A stretch of 64,000 bases of DNA from Streptomyces sp. NBC_00461 (GTDB lineage Bacteria > Actinomycetota > Actinomycetes > Streptomycetales > Streptomycetaceae), in contig NZ_CP107902.1 of the NCBI RefSeq assembly GCF_036013935.1, positions 6,481,001 through 6,545,000 on the forward strand, in the 5' to 3' direction. Positions 8,740-16,747 of this stretch are shown piece after piece. Position 1 is the stretch's first letter. Every line of letters begins with the position of its first letter. The notes below the pieces were generated by a model. That model made no database searches and was not told the origin of the DNA. It saw only the letters and a list, made by a program, of their open reading frames with translations. A program made the position numbers and the translations under genes.

Positions 8740-10160
8740 GCGACTTGGGAGCACTGGACCGTCCCGGCATGCCGGACAGCCCCGGAGCCTGGGACGAACG
8801 GTCGCAGGGGTGGCTCGCCGAGGAGACTCCCACCGCGTACGGCGCCGGAGGCGAAGGGGCACCGGGTCTGCCCGACGGTGACGGGACACCGGCGCGCGGG
8901 GGCGGCGAGGCGGAGGCCTGGGTGCGCCCGGGTGGCGACGTGGATGCGCCGGTGCGCATGGGCGCCGACACCGAAGCGCCCGTACGCACGCGTGCCGATG
9001 CCGATGGCGATGCCGATGTCGACGCCCCGGCCGCCCGGCGGCAACCTGCCCCCCGGCGGACCGGCGCCGACCCCGTGAAGGCGTTGATGCACCGTCACCG
9101 TGAGCTGTGCGAGCGGGCGGTGGACTCCCTGGAGATCGCGGCGGGCCTTGAGGCCCACGGCCTCACGGACCGGACCGCCACCCGCTTCCGTCACCGGGAC
9201 GTCTTCTCCCTGGCGGAGGAGATGTACGCGCGCGTGGGCCGCGACGACGACGCCCCTGCCCACCCCGCACCCCTCAACACTCCCCGGGCGCGCGCCGACT
9301 GGGCCCTGCTCACCCTCCTGCCCGGAGCACTCTGCGCCGCGACCGTGGCCGCCCTGCACCTCACCCACGGACAGTCCCGAGCGATCGCGGCCGGCGTCGG
9401 CGTCCTCGCCGTGGCCCTCGCCCTGCGCGCCGCGCTCACCCGCGGCCCCCTCGGCACCACGAACCGCACACCTCCGGGATCCGCCCTGCACGGGTCCGGC
9501 AGCCGAGCGTGGACGTACTGGCTCGTCGCCTACGCCGTCCTCGGCGACGGCCTCCTGCGCGCGGCCCTGGCCGGAGGCCCCGGGGGCCCGCCCACCGGCA
9601 GCGCCGACGGCCCCTGGCCCCTCGCCACGGCCCCCGTCCTGGCCCTCACCCTGTCCTGCGCCCCCGCAGCCTGGTGCGCCCACCTGTTCGCCGTACGCGC
9701 CCGTCGCAGACTCACCGCCAGCCGTGGCCTGGAGGAGTTCGCCGCCTCCGTGCGGCCACTGCTGCTCGGCACGTTCGCCCTGTTCCTGTGCGCCCTGACG
9801 GCCCTGCTCGCCCTGTGCGGCACAGCCCTGGGCGAGAGCGCGGCCTACGCCCAGACCGTCGCCCTCGGCGTCCTGCTGCTCCTCGCCCGCCTCCTCACCA
9901 CGCACGGCTTCGCCCATGCTCCGGCGCTCGCCCTCACCGCCACTGCCACGGCCGAGGCGACGGCCCTGGCCACGGTCTTCGCGGGCCGCCTGCCCGGATG
10001 CGGCTTCCTCGCCGTCCCGGTGAAGACCGTGTCCGACGCCTGGGGCCCCGGCAGCGTCCCTGCGCTCGCCTGCGGGGCGGCCGCGCTGACCCTGCTGATC
10101 CACTCGGCCCGCACCCTCACCCGGGCCTCGGCCCACGCCCCCCAGGACCGGCCGTGCTGA
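8736..10160 (+). CDS. Polytopic membrane protein of putative exopolysaccharide locus
   Basis: The 474-residue protein starts in an ATGA overlap with the glycosyltransferase, so the two are coupled. Residues 1-110 are hydrophilic and low-complexity, with a short Ala/Asp repeat. Next comes a soluble helical stretch (MHRHRELCERAVDSLEIAAG...RFRHRDVFSLAEEMYARV), then about eight hydrophobic segments between residues 185 and 460. I recognise no named family. Its position suggests a transport or polymerase partner of the PelF-like enzyme, analogous to PelG, but I see no convincing PelG signature. Confidence 0.75.
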   Translation: MSDLGALDRPGMPDSPGAWDERSQGWLAEETPTAYGAGGEGAPGLPDGDGTPARGGGEAEAWVRPGGDVDAPVRMGADTEAPVRTRADADGDADVDAPAARRQPAPRRTGADPVKALMHRHRELCERAVDSLEIAAGLEAHGLTDRTATRFRHRDVFSLAEEMYARVGRDDDAPAHPAPLNTPRARADWALLTLLPGALCAATVAALHLTHGQSRAIAAGVGVLAVALALRAALTRGPLGTTNRTPPGSALHGSGSRAWTYWLVAYAVLGDGLLRAALAGGPGGPPTGSADGPWPLATAPVLALTLSCAPAAWCAHLFAVRARRRLTASRGLEEFAASVRPLLLGTFALFLCALTALLALCGTALGESAAYAQTVALGVLLLLARLLTTHGFAHAPALALTATATAEATALATVFAGRLPGCGFLAVPVKTVSDAWGPGSVPALACGAAALTLLIHSARTLTRASAHAPQDRPC

Positions 10161-10291
10161 CGCGCCGGATAACCCCGCAGCACCTCCACGAGTCGTCCCC
10201 AGGCCGGCGAGCTTCGGCCCGCACCACGCCGAAGCCGCCCGGTCCCGCCGCCCGAGGCAACCGCACCACCCCCTCCGAAGGAGAAGTCCAG

Positions 10292-10339
10292 ATGATCACC
10301 TCCCGACCCGACGCCTCGGCCCCGGGAGCAGCCCGATGA
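10292..10339 (+). CDS. Possible 15-aa ORF coupled to the epimerase
   Basis: A 15-codon ORF begins at the ATG at 10292 behind a near-ideal Shine-Dalgarno (GAAGGAGAAG, ending about 7 nt upstream) and stops in an ATGA overlap with the epimerase start. The epimerase itself has only GGGAG upstream. Ribosomes loading here could feed the epimerase by coupling. The peptide may have no function of its own. Confidence 0.4.
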   Translation: MITSRPDASAPGAAR

Positions 10340-11295
10340 GAGTCCTGTTGATCGGGGCCAACGGCTACCTCGGCCGCTTCGTCGCCGACCGTCTGCTCGC
10401 CGACCCGGCCGTCCAGCTCACCGCACTCGGCCGCGGGGACGACGCCGACGTCCGCTTCGACCTCGCGTCCGGCAGCCCCGGCGCCCTCACCCGCTTCCTC
10501 GACGCGGTCCACCCCGGAGTCGTCGTCAACTGCGCCGGCGCCACCCGGGGCGGCGCCCGCGACCTCACCCGCCACAACACCGTCGCCGTCGCCACCGTCT
10601 GCGAAGCCCTGCGGCGCAGCGGCTGCGGCGCCCGCCTGGTGCAGATCGGCTGCGGTGCCGAGTACGGCCCGAGCCAGGCCGGCTCCTCCACGGCCGAGGA
10701 CGCGGTGCCGCGCCCCGGCGGCCCGTACGGAGTGAGCAAGCTCGCCGCCACCGAACTGGTCCTCGGCTCCGGCCTGGACGCGGTCGTCCTGCGGGTCTTC
10801 TCACCGGCCGGCCCCGGCACCCCCGCCGGCTCGCCGCTCGGCCGCCTCGCCGAGGCCATGCGCCGCGCCATGCAGTCCGGCGACGGCGAGCTCAAGCTCG
10901 GCGGCCTCGGCGTCCAGCGCGACTTCATCGACGTACGGGACGTGGCCCGCGCCGTGCACGCCGCCTCGCTCTCGGCCGCACAGGGCGTCATCAACATCGG
11001 CTCGGGCCGCGCCATCCGCCTGCGCGACGCCGCCGCCGTGCTCGCCCGCGTGGCCGGATACGGCGGCGCCCTCCACGAACTCGACGCCCCGCCCGGCGCC
11101 CTGCGGCCGACCATCGGCCACCCGCGCCCCGAACCCGACCACGCGGCCCCGGTCGCGTACCCGTATCCGGACGGCTGCGGCAGCTGGCAGCAGGCCGACG
11201 TGCGTACCGCACGCGACCGGCTCGGCTGGCGTCCCCGGATCAACCTCGAAGAGTCCCTCGCCGACATCTGGATGGAGGCGGCATGCCGTATCTGA
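10336..11295 (+). CDS. NAD-dependent epimerase/dehydratase (extended SDR)
   Basis: The 319-residue cytoplasmic enzyme has the NAD-binding GANGYLG (residues 7-13) at the extreme N-terminus, the catalytic YGVSK (Tyr131, Lys135), and an active-site serine region before it. Late motifs QRDFIDVRDVARAV and GVINIGSGRAIRLRD are typical of nucleotide-sugar epimerases. The C-terminus (RDRLGWRPRINLEESLADIW) is the standard GalE/RfbB-type ending. In this operon it probably supplies an epimerised UDP-sugar, such as UDP-GalNAc, to the PelF-like transferase. Substrate is inference. Its 3' end overlaps the spherulin gene by 13 bp. Confidence 0.88.
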   Translation: MRVLLIGANGYLGRFVADRLLADPAVQLTALGRGDDADVRFDLASGSPGALTRFLDAVHPGVVVNCAGATRGGARDLTRHNTVAVATVCEALRRSGCGARLVQIGCGAEYGPSQAGSSTAEDAVPRPGGPYGVSKLAATELVLGSGLDAVVLRVFSPAGPGTPAGSPLGRLAEAMRRAMQSGDGELKLGGLGVQRDFIDVRDVARAVHAASLSAAQGVINIGSGRAIRLRDAAAVLARVAGYGGALHELDAPPGALRPTIGHPRPEPDHAAPVAYPYPDGCGSWQQADVRTARDRLGWRPRINLEESLADIWMEAACRI

Positions 11296-12032
11296 CCAGC
11301 ACCAGAGCGGGCACCGCGAGCACCGACGTCCGCACCGGCTTCGGCATCCCCGGCTACGCACACCCCCTCGTCGCCCCCACCGAGTGGGCCGAACTCACCC
11401 GACCGGGAACGCCCCTGCACTGGGTCGTCCTCAACGTGTCCGACGGCCCCGGCTCCCGCCCCGATCCACACTGTCTTGAGGCAGCCGGCCGCCTGCGCAA
11501 CGCGGGCGTCCGGGTCCTCGGCCATCTCGACTGCGCGTACGGGGCGCGGGCCTTCGGCGAGGTGATCTCCGACGCGTACCGCCACATCGACTGGTACCAG
11601 GTCGACGGCTTCCTCCTGGACCGCTGCCCGAGCGAACGCGCCCCGCTCCCCGAGATCCGCCGCACCGTCAGTACGCTCCGCACGATCCGTGACGGTGCCC
11701 ACATCGTCCTCGGCCACGGCACCCACCCGCACCCCGGCTATGCGGACAGCGCCGACCAGATGGTCACCTTCCGCGGCCCCTGGAGCGACTACCGCTGGTC
11801 GCAGGTGGCCGAGTGGACGGCCGGCCACCCGCCCGAGCGGTTCTGCCACTTCGTCCACGGGGTGCCCCGCCCGCACCTGGAGGAGGCACTGCGCATCGCC
11901 CGCTGGCAGGGCGCCTCGACCATCTACTTCACCGATCACACCGACCGCGGTGGCCGCAGCGACCCCTGGGCGACCATGCCCGGCTACTGGGACGAGATCG
12001 TCTCGCGGATCGGAACGGGTGTCTCGGAATGA
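11283..12032 (+). CDS. Spherulin-4 family protein (putative galactosaminidase)
   Basis: The 249-residue protein has the spherulation-specific family 4 pattern. It reads FGIPGYAHPLV, then HWVVLNVSDGPG, RVLGHLDCAYG, DWYQVDGFLLDRCPSE and THPHPGYADSADQMVTF, which form (beta/alpha)8 barrel strands. Acidic residues suited to glycosidase catalysis lie in YQVDGFLLD. Family knowledge: fungal Sph3 (GH135) is a spherulin-4 protein that cleaves GalNAc-containing galactosaminogalactan. There is no signal peptide, which is odd for an enzyme on secreted polymer; a cytoplasmic or non-classically exported role is possible. It overlaps the epimerase gene, so it is co-expressed. Confidence 0.85.
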   Translation: MPYLTSTRAGTASTDVRTGFGIPGYAHPLVAPTEWAELTRPGTPLHWVVLNVSDGPGSRPDPHCLEAAGRLRNAGVRVLGHLDCAYGARAFGEVISDAYRHIDWYQVDGFLLDRCPSERAPLPEIRRTVSTLRTIRDGAHIVLGHGTHPHPGYADSADQMVTFRGPWSDYRWSQVAEWTAGHPPERFCHFVHGVPRPHLEEALRIARWQGASTIYFTDHTDRGGRSDPWATMPGYWDEIVSRIGTGVSE

Positions 12033-12051
12033 AGAAGGCCGTGGCAGTGTT
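12026..12051 (+). promoter_or_regulatory. SigR-type promoter of moeZ
   Basis: GGAAT (12026-12030), exactly 18 bp, then GTT (12049-12051) matches the Streptomyces SigR consensus GGAAT-N18-GTT. The -35 lies over the last codons of the spherulin gene. Transcription would start near 12058, giving a ~38-nt leader. From memory, the S. coelicolor orthologue belongs to the SigR regulon. Confidence 0.8.
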
Positions 12052-12095
12052 ACGGGGAGAACAACTGTAGTGATTGACCGACCAACGGAGTCCCC

Positions 12096-13274
12096 GTGTC
12101 GCTGCCACCCCTGGTCGAGCCCGCTTCTGAGCTCACCGTAGACGAGGTCCGCAGGTACTCCCGCCACCTGATCATCCCCGACGTGGGGATGGACGGGCAG
12201 AAGCGGCTGAAGAACGCCAAGGTGCTCTGTGTGGGCGCCGGCGGCCTGGGCTCGCCGGCGCTGATGTACCTGGCCGCGGCGGGCGTGGGCACGCTCGGCA
12301 TCGTGGAGTTCGACGAGGTCGACGAGTCGAACCTGCAGCGCCAGATCATCCACAGCCAGGCCGACATCGGCCGCTCCAAGGCCGCGTCCGCGCGCGACTC
12401 CGTCCTCGGCATCAACCCGTACGTGAACGTGATCCTTCACGAGGAGCGGCTTGAGGCCGACAACGTGCTGGACATCTTCAGCCAGTACGACCTGATCGTC
12501 GACGGCACGGACAACTTCGCGACCCGCTACCTGGTCAACGACGCGGCCGTGCTGCTCAACAAGCCGTACGTGTGGGGTTCGATCTACCGCTTCGACGGCC
12601 AGGCCTCCGTCTTCTGGTCCGAGCACGGCCCCTGCTACCGATGCCTCTACCCGGAGCCCCCGCCGCCGGGCATGGTCCCCTCCTGCGCCGAGGGCGGCGT
12701 CCTGGGCGTGCTGTGCGCGTCCATCGGCTCCATTCAGGTCAACGAGGCCATCAAGCTCCTCGCGGGCATCGGCGAGCCTCTCGTCGGCCGCCTGATGATC
12801 TACGACGCCCTGGAGATGCAGTACCGCCAGGTGAAGGTCCGCAAGGACCCGAACTGCGCGGTCTGCGGCGAGAACCCGACCGTCACCGAGCTCATCGACT
12901 ACGAGGCCTTCTGCGGCGTCGTCTCCGAGGAGGCCCAGGAGGCCGCCGCCGGCTCGACGATCACTCCCAAGCAGCTCAAGGAGTGGATCGACGACGGCGA
13001 GAACATCGAGATCATCGACGTCCGCGAGATCAACGAGTACGAGATCGTGTCGATCCCCGGCGCCAAGCTGATCCCGAAGAACGAGTTCCTCATGGGCACC
13101 GCCCTGGAGAGCCTCCCGCAGGACAAGAAGATCGTCCTGCACTGCAAGACGGGTGTCCGCAGTGCGGAAGTCCTCGCGGTCCTGAAGTCCGCGGGCTTCT
13201 CCGACGCCGTGCACGTCGGCGGCGGCGTGATCGGCTGGGTCCACCAGATCGAGCCCGACAAGCCGGTGTACTAG
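12096..13274 (+). CDS. moeZ: Adenylyltransferase/sulfurtransferase MoeZ
   Basis: The 392-residue two-domain protein has a ThiF/MoeB E1-like domain (about 20-265) and a rhodanese domain (about 290-390). Visible in it are the nucleotide-binding GAGGLGSPALMYLAAAG and EFDEVDESNLQRQIIH. A zinc tetracysteine is formed by C180xxC183 and C254xxC257. The rhodanese loop HCKTGVRS has Cys350 as the probable persulfide carrier. MoeZ adenylates and thiocarboxylates sulfur carriers such as MoaD and CysO for molybdopterin, thiamine or cysteine synthesis. It stands alone behind a SigR-type promoter, tying sulfur mobilisation to thiol stress. Its last codons belong to a 21-bp tandem repeat. Confidence 0.96.
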   Translation: MSLPPLVEPASELTVDEVRRYSRHLIIPDVGMDGQKRLKNAKVLCVGAGGLGSPALMYLAAAGVGTLGIVEFDEVDESNLQRQIIHSQADIGRSKAASARDSVLGINPYVNVILHEERLEADNVLDIFSQYDLIVDGTDNFATRYLVNDAAVLLNKPYVWGSIYRFDGQASVFWSEHGPCYRCLYPEPPPPGMVPSCAEGGVLGVLCASIGSIQVNEAIKLLAGIGEPLVGRLMIYDALEMQYRQVKVRKDPNCAVCGENPTVTELIDYEAFCGVVSEEAQEAAAGSTITPKQLKEWIDDGENIEIIDVREINEYEIVSIPGAKLIPKNEFLMGTALESLPQDKKIVLHCKTGVRSAEVLAVLKSAGFSDAVHVGGGVIGWVHQIEPDKPVY

Positions 13275-13310
13275 CCCGACAAGCCGGTGCGCCGGCCCGA
13301 CAAGCCGGTG
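13254..13310. repeat. 21-bp tandem repeat across the moeZ stop codon
   Basis: The 15-mer CCCGACAAGCCGGTG occurs three times at a 21-bp period (13254, 13275, 13296). The first copy encodes the MoeZ C-terminus (PDKPVY); copies two and three lie after the stop, in the same frame. It looks like a recent duplication of the gene end. Confidence 0.9.
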
Positions 13311-13344
13311 CACTGGTCGGCGCATCAGGCGTACGCCTTCTCGG

Positions 13345-13375
13345 CAGGGGCTCGGCACTTCGCGTGCCGGGCCCC
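13345..13375. terminator. Bidirectional terminator between moeZ and the Tap-like gene
   Basis: Arms AGGGGC-T-CGGCAC (13345-13357) and GTGCCG-G-GCCCCT (13363-13375) pair over 13 positions with one T-G wobble, around a TTCGC loop. It sits between convergent genes. Confidence 0.75.
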
Positions 13376-13405
13376 TCTCCGCTTCCCGGATCAGGAGTGC
13401 CCGGG

Positions 13406-14965
13406 CTACGAGGCGCAGACCTTGCCGTCCTTCGGCACCGTCCCCCGCAGCAGATACGCGTTCACCGTCGAGTCGACGCAGTCGCTCCCGCTGCCGTACG
13501 CGCCGTGTCCCTCGCCCTTCCAGGTGAGCTCCACGCCGACGCCCCTGCCCAGCTCGTCGGCCATCTTCTTCGCGCCCTCGTACGGAGTCGCCGGGTCGCC
13601 GGTGTTGCCGACCACCAGGATCGGTGCCGCACCGGGCGCGCTCACCTCCGGGGTGTCGTACTGTCCGGCCACCGGCCAGTCGTGGCACCAGCCGGCCGTG
13701 TCCCAGCCGAGGAAGTCCCCGAACACGGGCGAGATCTTCTCGAACTCCGGCAGCAGCTTCTTCGTCTCCTCGGCGGTCGGCCGCTGCTTGTCGTCCAGGC
13801 ACGATATGACTCGTTGCGAGTGGGTCGTCGTGCCGTAGTGCCCCGAGGTGTCTCGGTCGTTGTAACCGTCGGCGAGCGCCAGCAGCTCCGAACCGTCGCC
13901 CTGCTCCGCCGAGTTCAGAGCGCTCGTCAGCGTCGGCCAGCCGGCCTTGCTGTACAGCGGCAGGACGATGCCCGTCAGAGCGAGCGTCTGCGTCAGTTTC
14001 CGCCCGGACGAGGTGGGCAGCGGGTTCGCGTCGAGCCGCTTCACCAGGTTCGCAATCTTCTGGGTGCCCTGCTTCGGGTCCTGGCCGGTCGACTTGAGGT
14101 AGTCGTCCAGGGCGCGCTGGAAGCCCTTGGTCTGGTTCTCGGCGTGGCCCACGGTGTCGGCGCTCGGGTCGACGACCGCGTCGAGGATCAGCCGCCCCAC
14201 GTGCCGGGGGAACAAGTGGGCGTAGACGCCGCCGAGTTCGGTGCCGTACGAGATGCCGAAGTAGTGCATCTTCGTGTCGCCCAGCACCTGGCGCATCAGG
14301 TCCATGTCGCGGGCGGTGTCTGTCGTCGACGCGTGCGCCATCAGCTTTCCGGCGGCCTTCGCGCAGCCTTTGGCGAAGTCGACGGCGTCCTGGAAGTACG
14401 CCTTCTCCTCGGCGGGGGTGTCCGGGGTGGCGTCCACGTCCTCGGCGGCCTGGATGTTCCTGTCGCTGCGGCAGCGCACGCCCTCGCTGGCGGCGACCCC
14501 GCGCGGGTCCCAGCTCACCAGGTCGTACCGCTCGCGGAGCACGGACACCGTGGAGGCGTACGAGGGCATCATGGACACGCCCGAGCCGCCGGGGCCGCCG
14601 AAGTTGAACAGGAGCGAGCCGATGCGCTTTCCTCCGCGGGCCTTGGCCCGGATGAGTGCGAGGCCGATCGTGTCGCCCTGCGGCCTGGACCAGTCCAGCG
14701 GGGCCTTCAGCGTCGCGCACTGCCAGTCGTTGCCCGGCGCCGGGGAGCCGGCGGTGCCCTTGCAGTGGCCCCAGGCGAGCTTCTGCCCGGTCAGCGAGGA
14801 GGGCAACGCGGCGGTCGTACCGGCGGGGGAGCCGGACGATGGTGAGGCGGCCGTGCTCGTCCTGTCACCGCCCTTGCTGTCGTCGGACGACGAACCGCTG
14901 CTGCAACCGCCCACCAGGAGCGCCGCGGCGGCCCCCAGCGCGGTGAACCGCACCCATCGCGCCAT
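13406..14965 (-). CDS. Tap-like alpha/beta-hydrolase lipoprotein (tripeptidyl aminopeptidase family)
   Basis: The start chosen is the ATG at 14965, which has GGGGGGAAGG about 4 nt upstream and begins a signal peptide with lipobox LVGGC. This gives 519 residues. A Ser/Gly/Asp-rich tether follows the lipid-attachment cysteine. Catalytic features are the nucleophile elbow YFGISYGTELGG, the Asp region VVGNTGDPATPYEGA and the His region WKGEGHGAYGSGS, with the Tap-type C-terminal TAP domain. Streptomyces Tap, SlpD and SlpE of this family release N-terminal tripeptides or process peptides at the mycelial surface. A close paralogue lies immediately upstream. Confidence 0.9.
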   Translation of the reverse strand: MARWVRFTALGAAAALLVGGCSSGSSSDDSKGGDRTSTAASPSSGSPAGTTAALPSSLTGQKLAWGHCKGTAGSPAPGNDWQCATLKAPLDWSRPQGDTIGLALIRAKARGGKRIGSLLFNFGGPGGSGVSMMPSYASTVSVLRERYDLVSWDPRGVAASEGVRCRSDRNIQAAEDVDATPDTPAEEKAYFQDAVDFAKGCAKAAGKLMAHASTTDTARDMDLMRQVLGDTKMHYFGISYGTELGGVYAHLFPRHVGRLILDAVVDPSADTVGHAENQTKGFQRALDDYLKSTGQDPKQGTQKIANLVKRLDANPLPTSSGRKLTQTLALTGIVLPLYSKAGWPTLTSALNSAEQGDGSELLALADGYNDRDTSGHYGTTTHSQRVISCLDDKQRPTAEETKKLLPEFEKISPVFGDFLGWDTAGWCHDWPVAGQYDTPEVSAPGAAPILVVGNTGDPATPYEGAKKMADELGRGVGVELTWKGEGHGAYGSGSDCVDSTVNAYLLRGTVPKDGKVCAS

Positions 14966-15102
14966 GTGCCTTCCCCCCTCACAGGCCGTCCGCATCGAGC
15001 AGCAGACGGCGGTCAGGCCATGGTAGGCGGATCAAGCCACATCTGCCCGAGCCTGTGGATAACCTCCTGACCTGCGTGTTTATCCAGAATTCGCCGTGCG
15101 CT

Positions 15103-16659
15103 TCAGGAGCAGACGATTCCGGCCGGTGGCACCTTCCCGTCCAGGAGATAGCCGTTCACCGCAGCCTGCACGCACTTGTTCTTGCTGTCGTAGGCGCCGT
15201 GCCCCTGGCCCTTGTACGTCAGCTCGACGCCGACACCCTTGCCCAGCGCGTCCACCATCTTCTTCGCGCCCTCGTACGGCGTGGCCGGGTCGCCGGTGTT
15301 TCCGACGACGAGGATCGGCGCGGCCCCCGGCGCGCTCACGTCGGGATGGTCGGCGGCGCCCGGCACGGCCCAGTCGGTGCAGCCGGCCATGCCCCAGGCC
15401 AGGAAGTCACCGAACAGGGGCGAGGCCGACCGGAACTCGGGCAGCTTCTGCTGCACGTAGCCGGTGCTGTAGCGGGGCTTGTCGTCGGCGCAGTTGATCG
15501 CGATGTTGGCTGCGGTGATGTTGCTGTACTCGCCGTTCTCGCTGCGCCCGTTCAGCGAGTCGGACAGCGCCATGAGGACCTTGCCGTCACCGTCGTACGC
15601 CTGCTCCAGGCCCTCGGTGAGGTACTGCCAGAAGTCCTTCGAGTAAAGCGCCTGCGCGATGCCGTTGGTCGCGGCGGTCTGGGTCAGCCGGCGGGGGAAG
15701 ATGCCGGAGATCGGCTTTTTGTCGAGCTCCTTCAGCAGTGTGGCGATGCGGTCCTTCACGTCCTGCGCGGTGTCGCCGATGGCGCAGTCCGTGGTCTTCG
15801 ACGTGCAGTCCTCGGCGAAGTTGTCGAGCGCGAGCTGGAAGCCCTTGGCCTGTCCGAGCGAGCCCTGTTCGGAGTTCTGCGTCGGGTCGACGACCGCGTC
15901 GAAGACGGCACGGCCCACGTGCTTGGGGAACAAGTGGGCGTAGACGCCGCCGAGTTCGGTGCCGTAGGAGATGCCGAAGTAGTACAGCTTGTCGTCACCG
16001 AGGACCTGTCGCATCAGGTCCATGTCCCGGGCCGCGTCGGTGGTGCGCACATGCGGCAGCACCTTCTTGGAGTTCTTCTCGCAGGACGCGTTGAACTCCT
16101 TGGTGTTGTCCAGGAACTCGGCGCGCTCGGCGGCGTCGTCGGGGGTCGCGTCCTGCTGGAAGTACGCGTCGAGCTGCTGGTCGCTCTCGCACTTCACGGG
16201 AGCGCTGCGGCCGACTCCGCGCGGGTCGAAGCTGACCAGGTCGTAGCGGGTGCGCAACTTCGCGTAGTCCTGGCCGAAGGAGGGCAGCGTGGAGACGCCC
16301 GAGCCGCCGGGCCCGCCGAAGTTGAAGACGAGCGAGCCGATACGCCCGCTCTTCTCGCCGCTCGCCTTCGCCCGGATCAGCGCGATGCCGATCGTGTCGC
16401 CCTTGGGTTCGGCCCAGTCGAGGGGCGCCTCCATCGTGGCGCACTGCCACTGGCCACCGTTCGGCAGAGGCGACGGGGCGTCGCCGCCGCCCTCCGCCGC
16501 GGACGGGGCCGGGCAGTCCTTCCAGTCCAGCTTCTGGGCCGACAGATCCGTGTCCTGCGAGTCCTTGGAGTCGTCGGTGCAGCCCGCCAGCAGCACGGAG
16601 GACAGCAGCACCACGGTGGCGGTCAGTGCGGCGGCGCGCAGGCGGGGAGGGTTCGGCAT
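15103..16659 (-). CDS. Tap-like alpha/beta-hydrolase lipoprotein, paralogue
   Basis: The 518-residue protein has an N-terminal signal and lipobox LLAGC, so it is also lipid-anchored. It shares the elbow YFGISYGTELGG, VVGNTGDPATPYEGA and YKGQGHGAYDSKNKC with its downstream neighbour, which makes the pair an obvious tandem duplication. Paired cysteines late in the protein suggest disulfides in an exported enzyme. A 137-bp gap without a clear terminator separates the two, so co-transcription is possible. The start ATG is preceded by GGATGGAAG. Confidence 0.9.
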   Translation of the reverse strand: MPNPPRLRAAALTATVVLLSSVLLAGCTDDSKDSQDTDLSAQKLDWKDCPAPSAAEGGGDAPSPLPNGGQWQCATMEAPLDWAEPKGDTIGIALIRAKASGEKSGRIGSLVFNFGGPGGSGVSTLPSFGQDYAKLRTRYDLVSFDPRGVGRSAPVKCESDQQLDAYFQQDATPDDAAERAEFLDNTKEFNASCEKNSKKVLPHVRTTDAARDMDLMRQVLGDDKLYYFGISYGTELGGVYAHLFPKHVGRAVFDAVVDPTQNSEQGSLGQAKGFQLALDNFAEDCTSKTTDCAIGDTAQDVKDRIATLLKELDKKPISGIFPRRLTQTAATNGIAQALYSKDFWQYLTEGLEQAYDGDGKVLMALSDSLNGRSENGEYSNITAANIAINCADDKPRYSTGYVQQKLPEFRSASPLFGDFLAWGMAGCTDWAVPGAADHPDVSAPGAAPILVVGNTGDPATPYEGAKKMVDALGKGVGVELTYKGQGHGAYDSKNKCVQAAVNGYLLDGKVPPAGIVCS

Positions 16660-16747
16660 GCTTCCATCCTGCGGGCACGCGCGTGTGGGCGCTCGGGACG
16701 CGAGCCGTAAGGGGTACGAAGGGGTACACCCGTCTACGGCCTTCGTA

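Noticed and set aside
8736..10160. Assignment of the membrane protein as PelG
   Set aside because: It has about eight helices and a long hydrophilic N-terminus; no PelG motif is recognisable. Left as an unnamed membrane protein.
12029..12070. Mini-ORF of 13 codons between the spherulin gene and moeZ
   Set aside because: It lies over the SigR promoter core and would not be on the transcript made from it; nothing supports translation.
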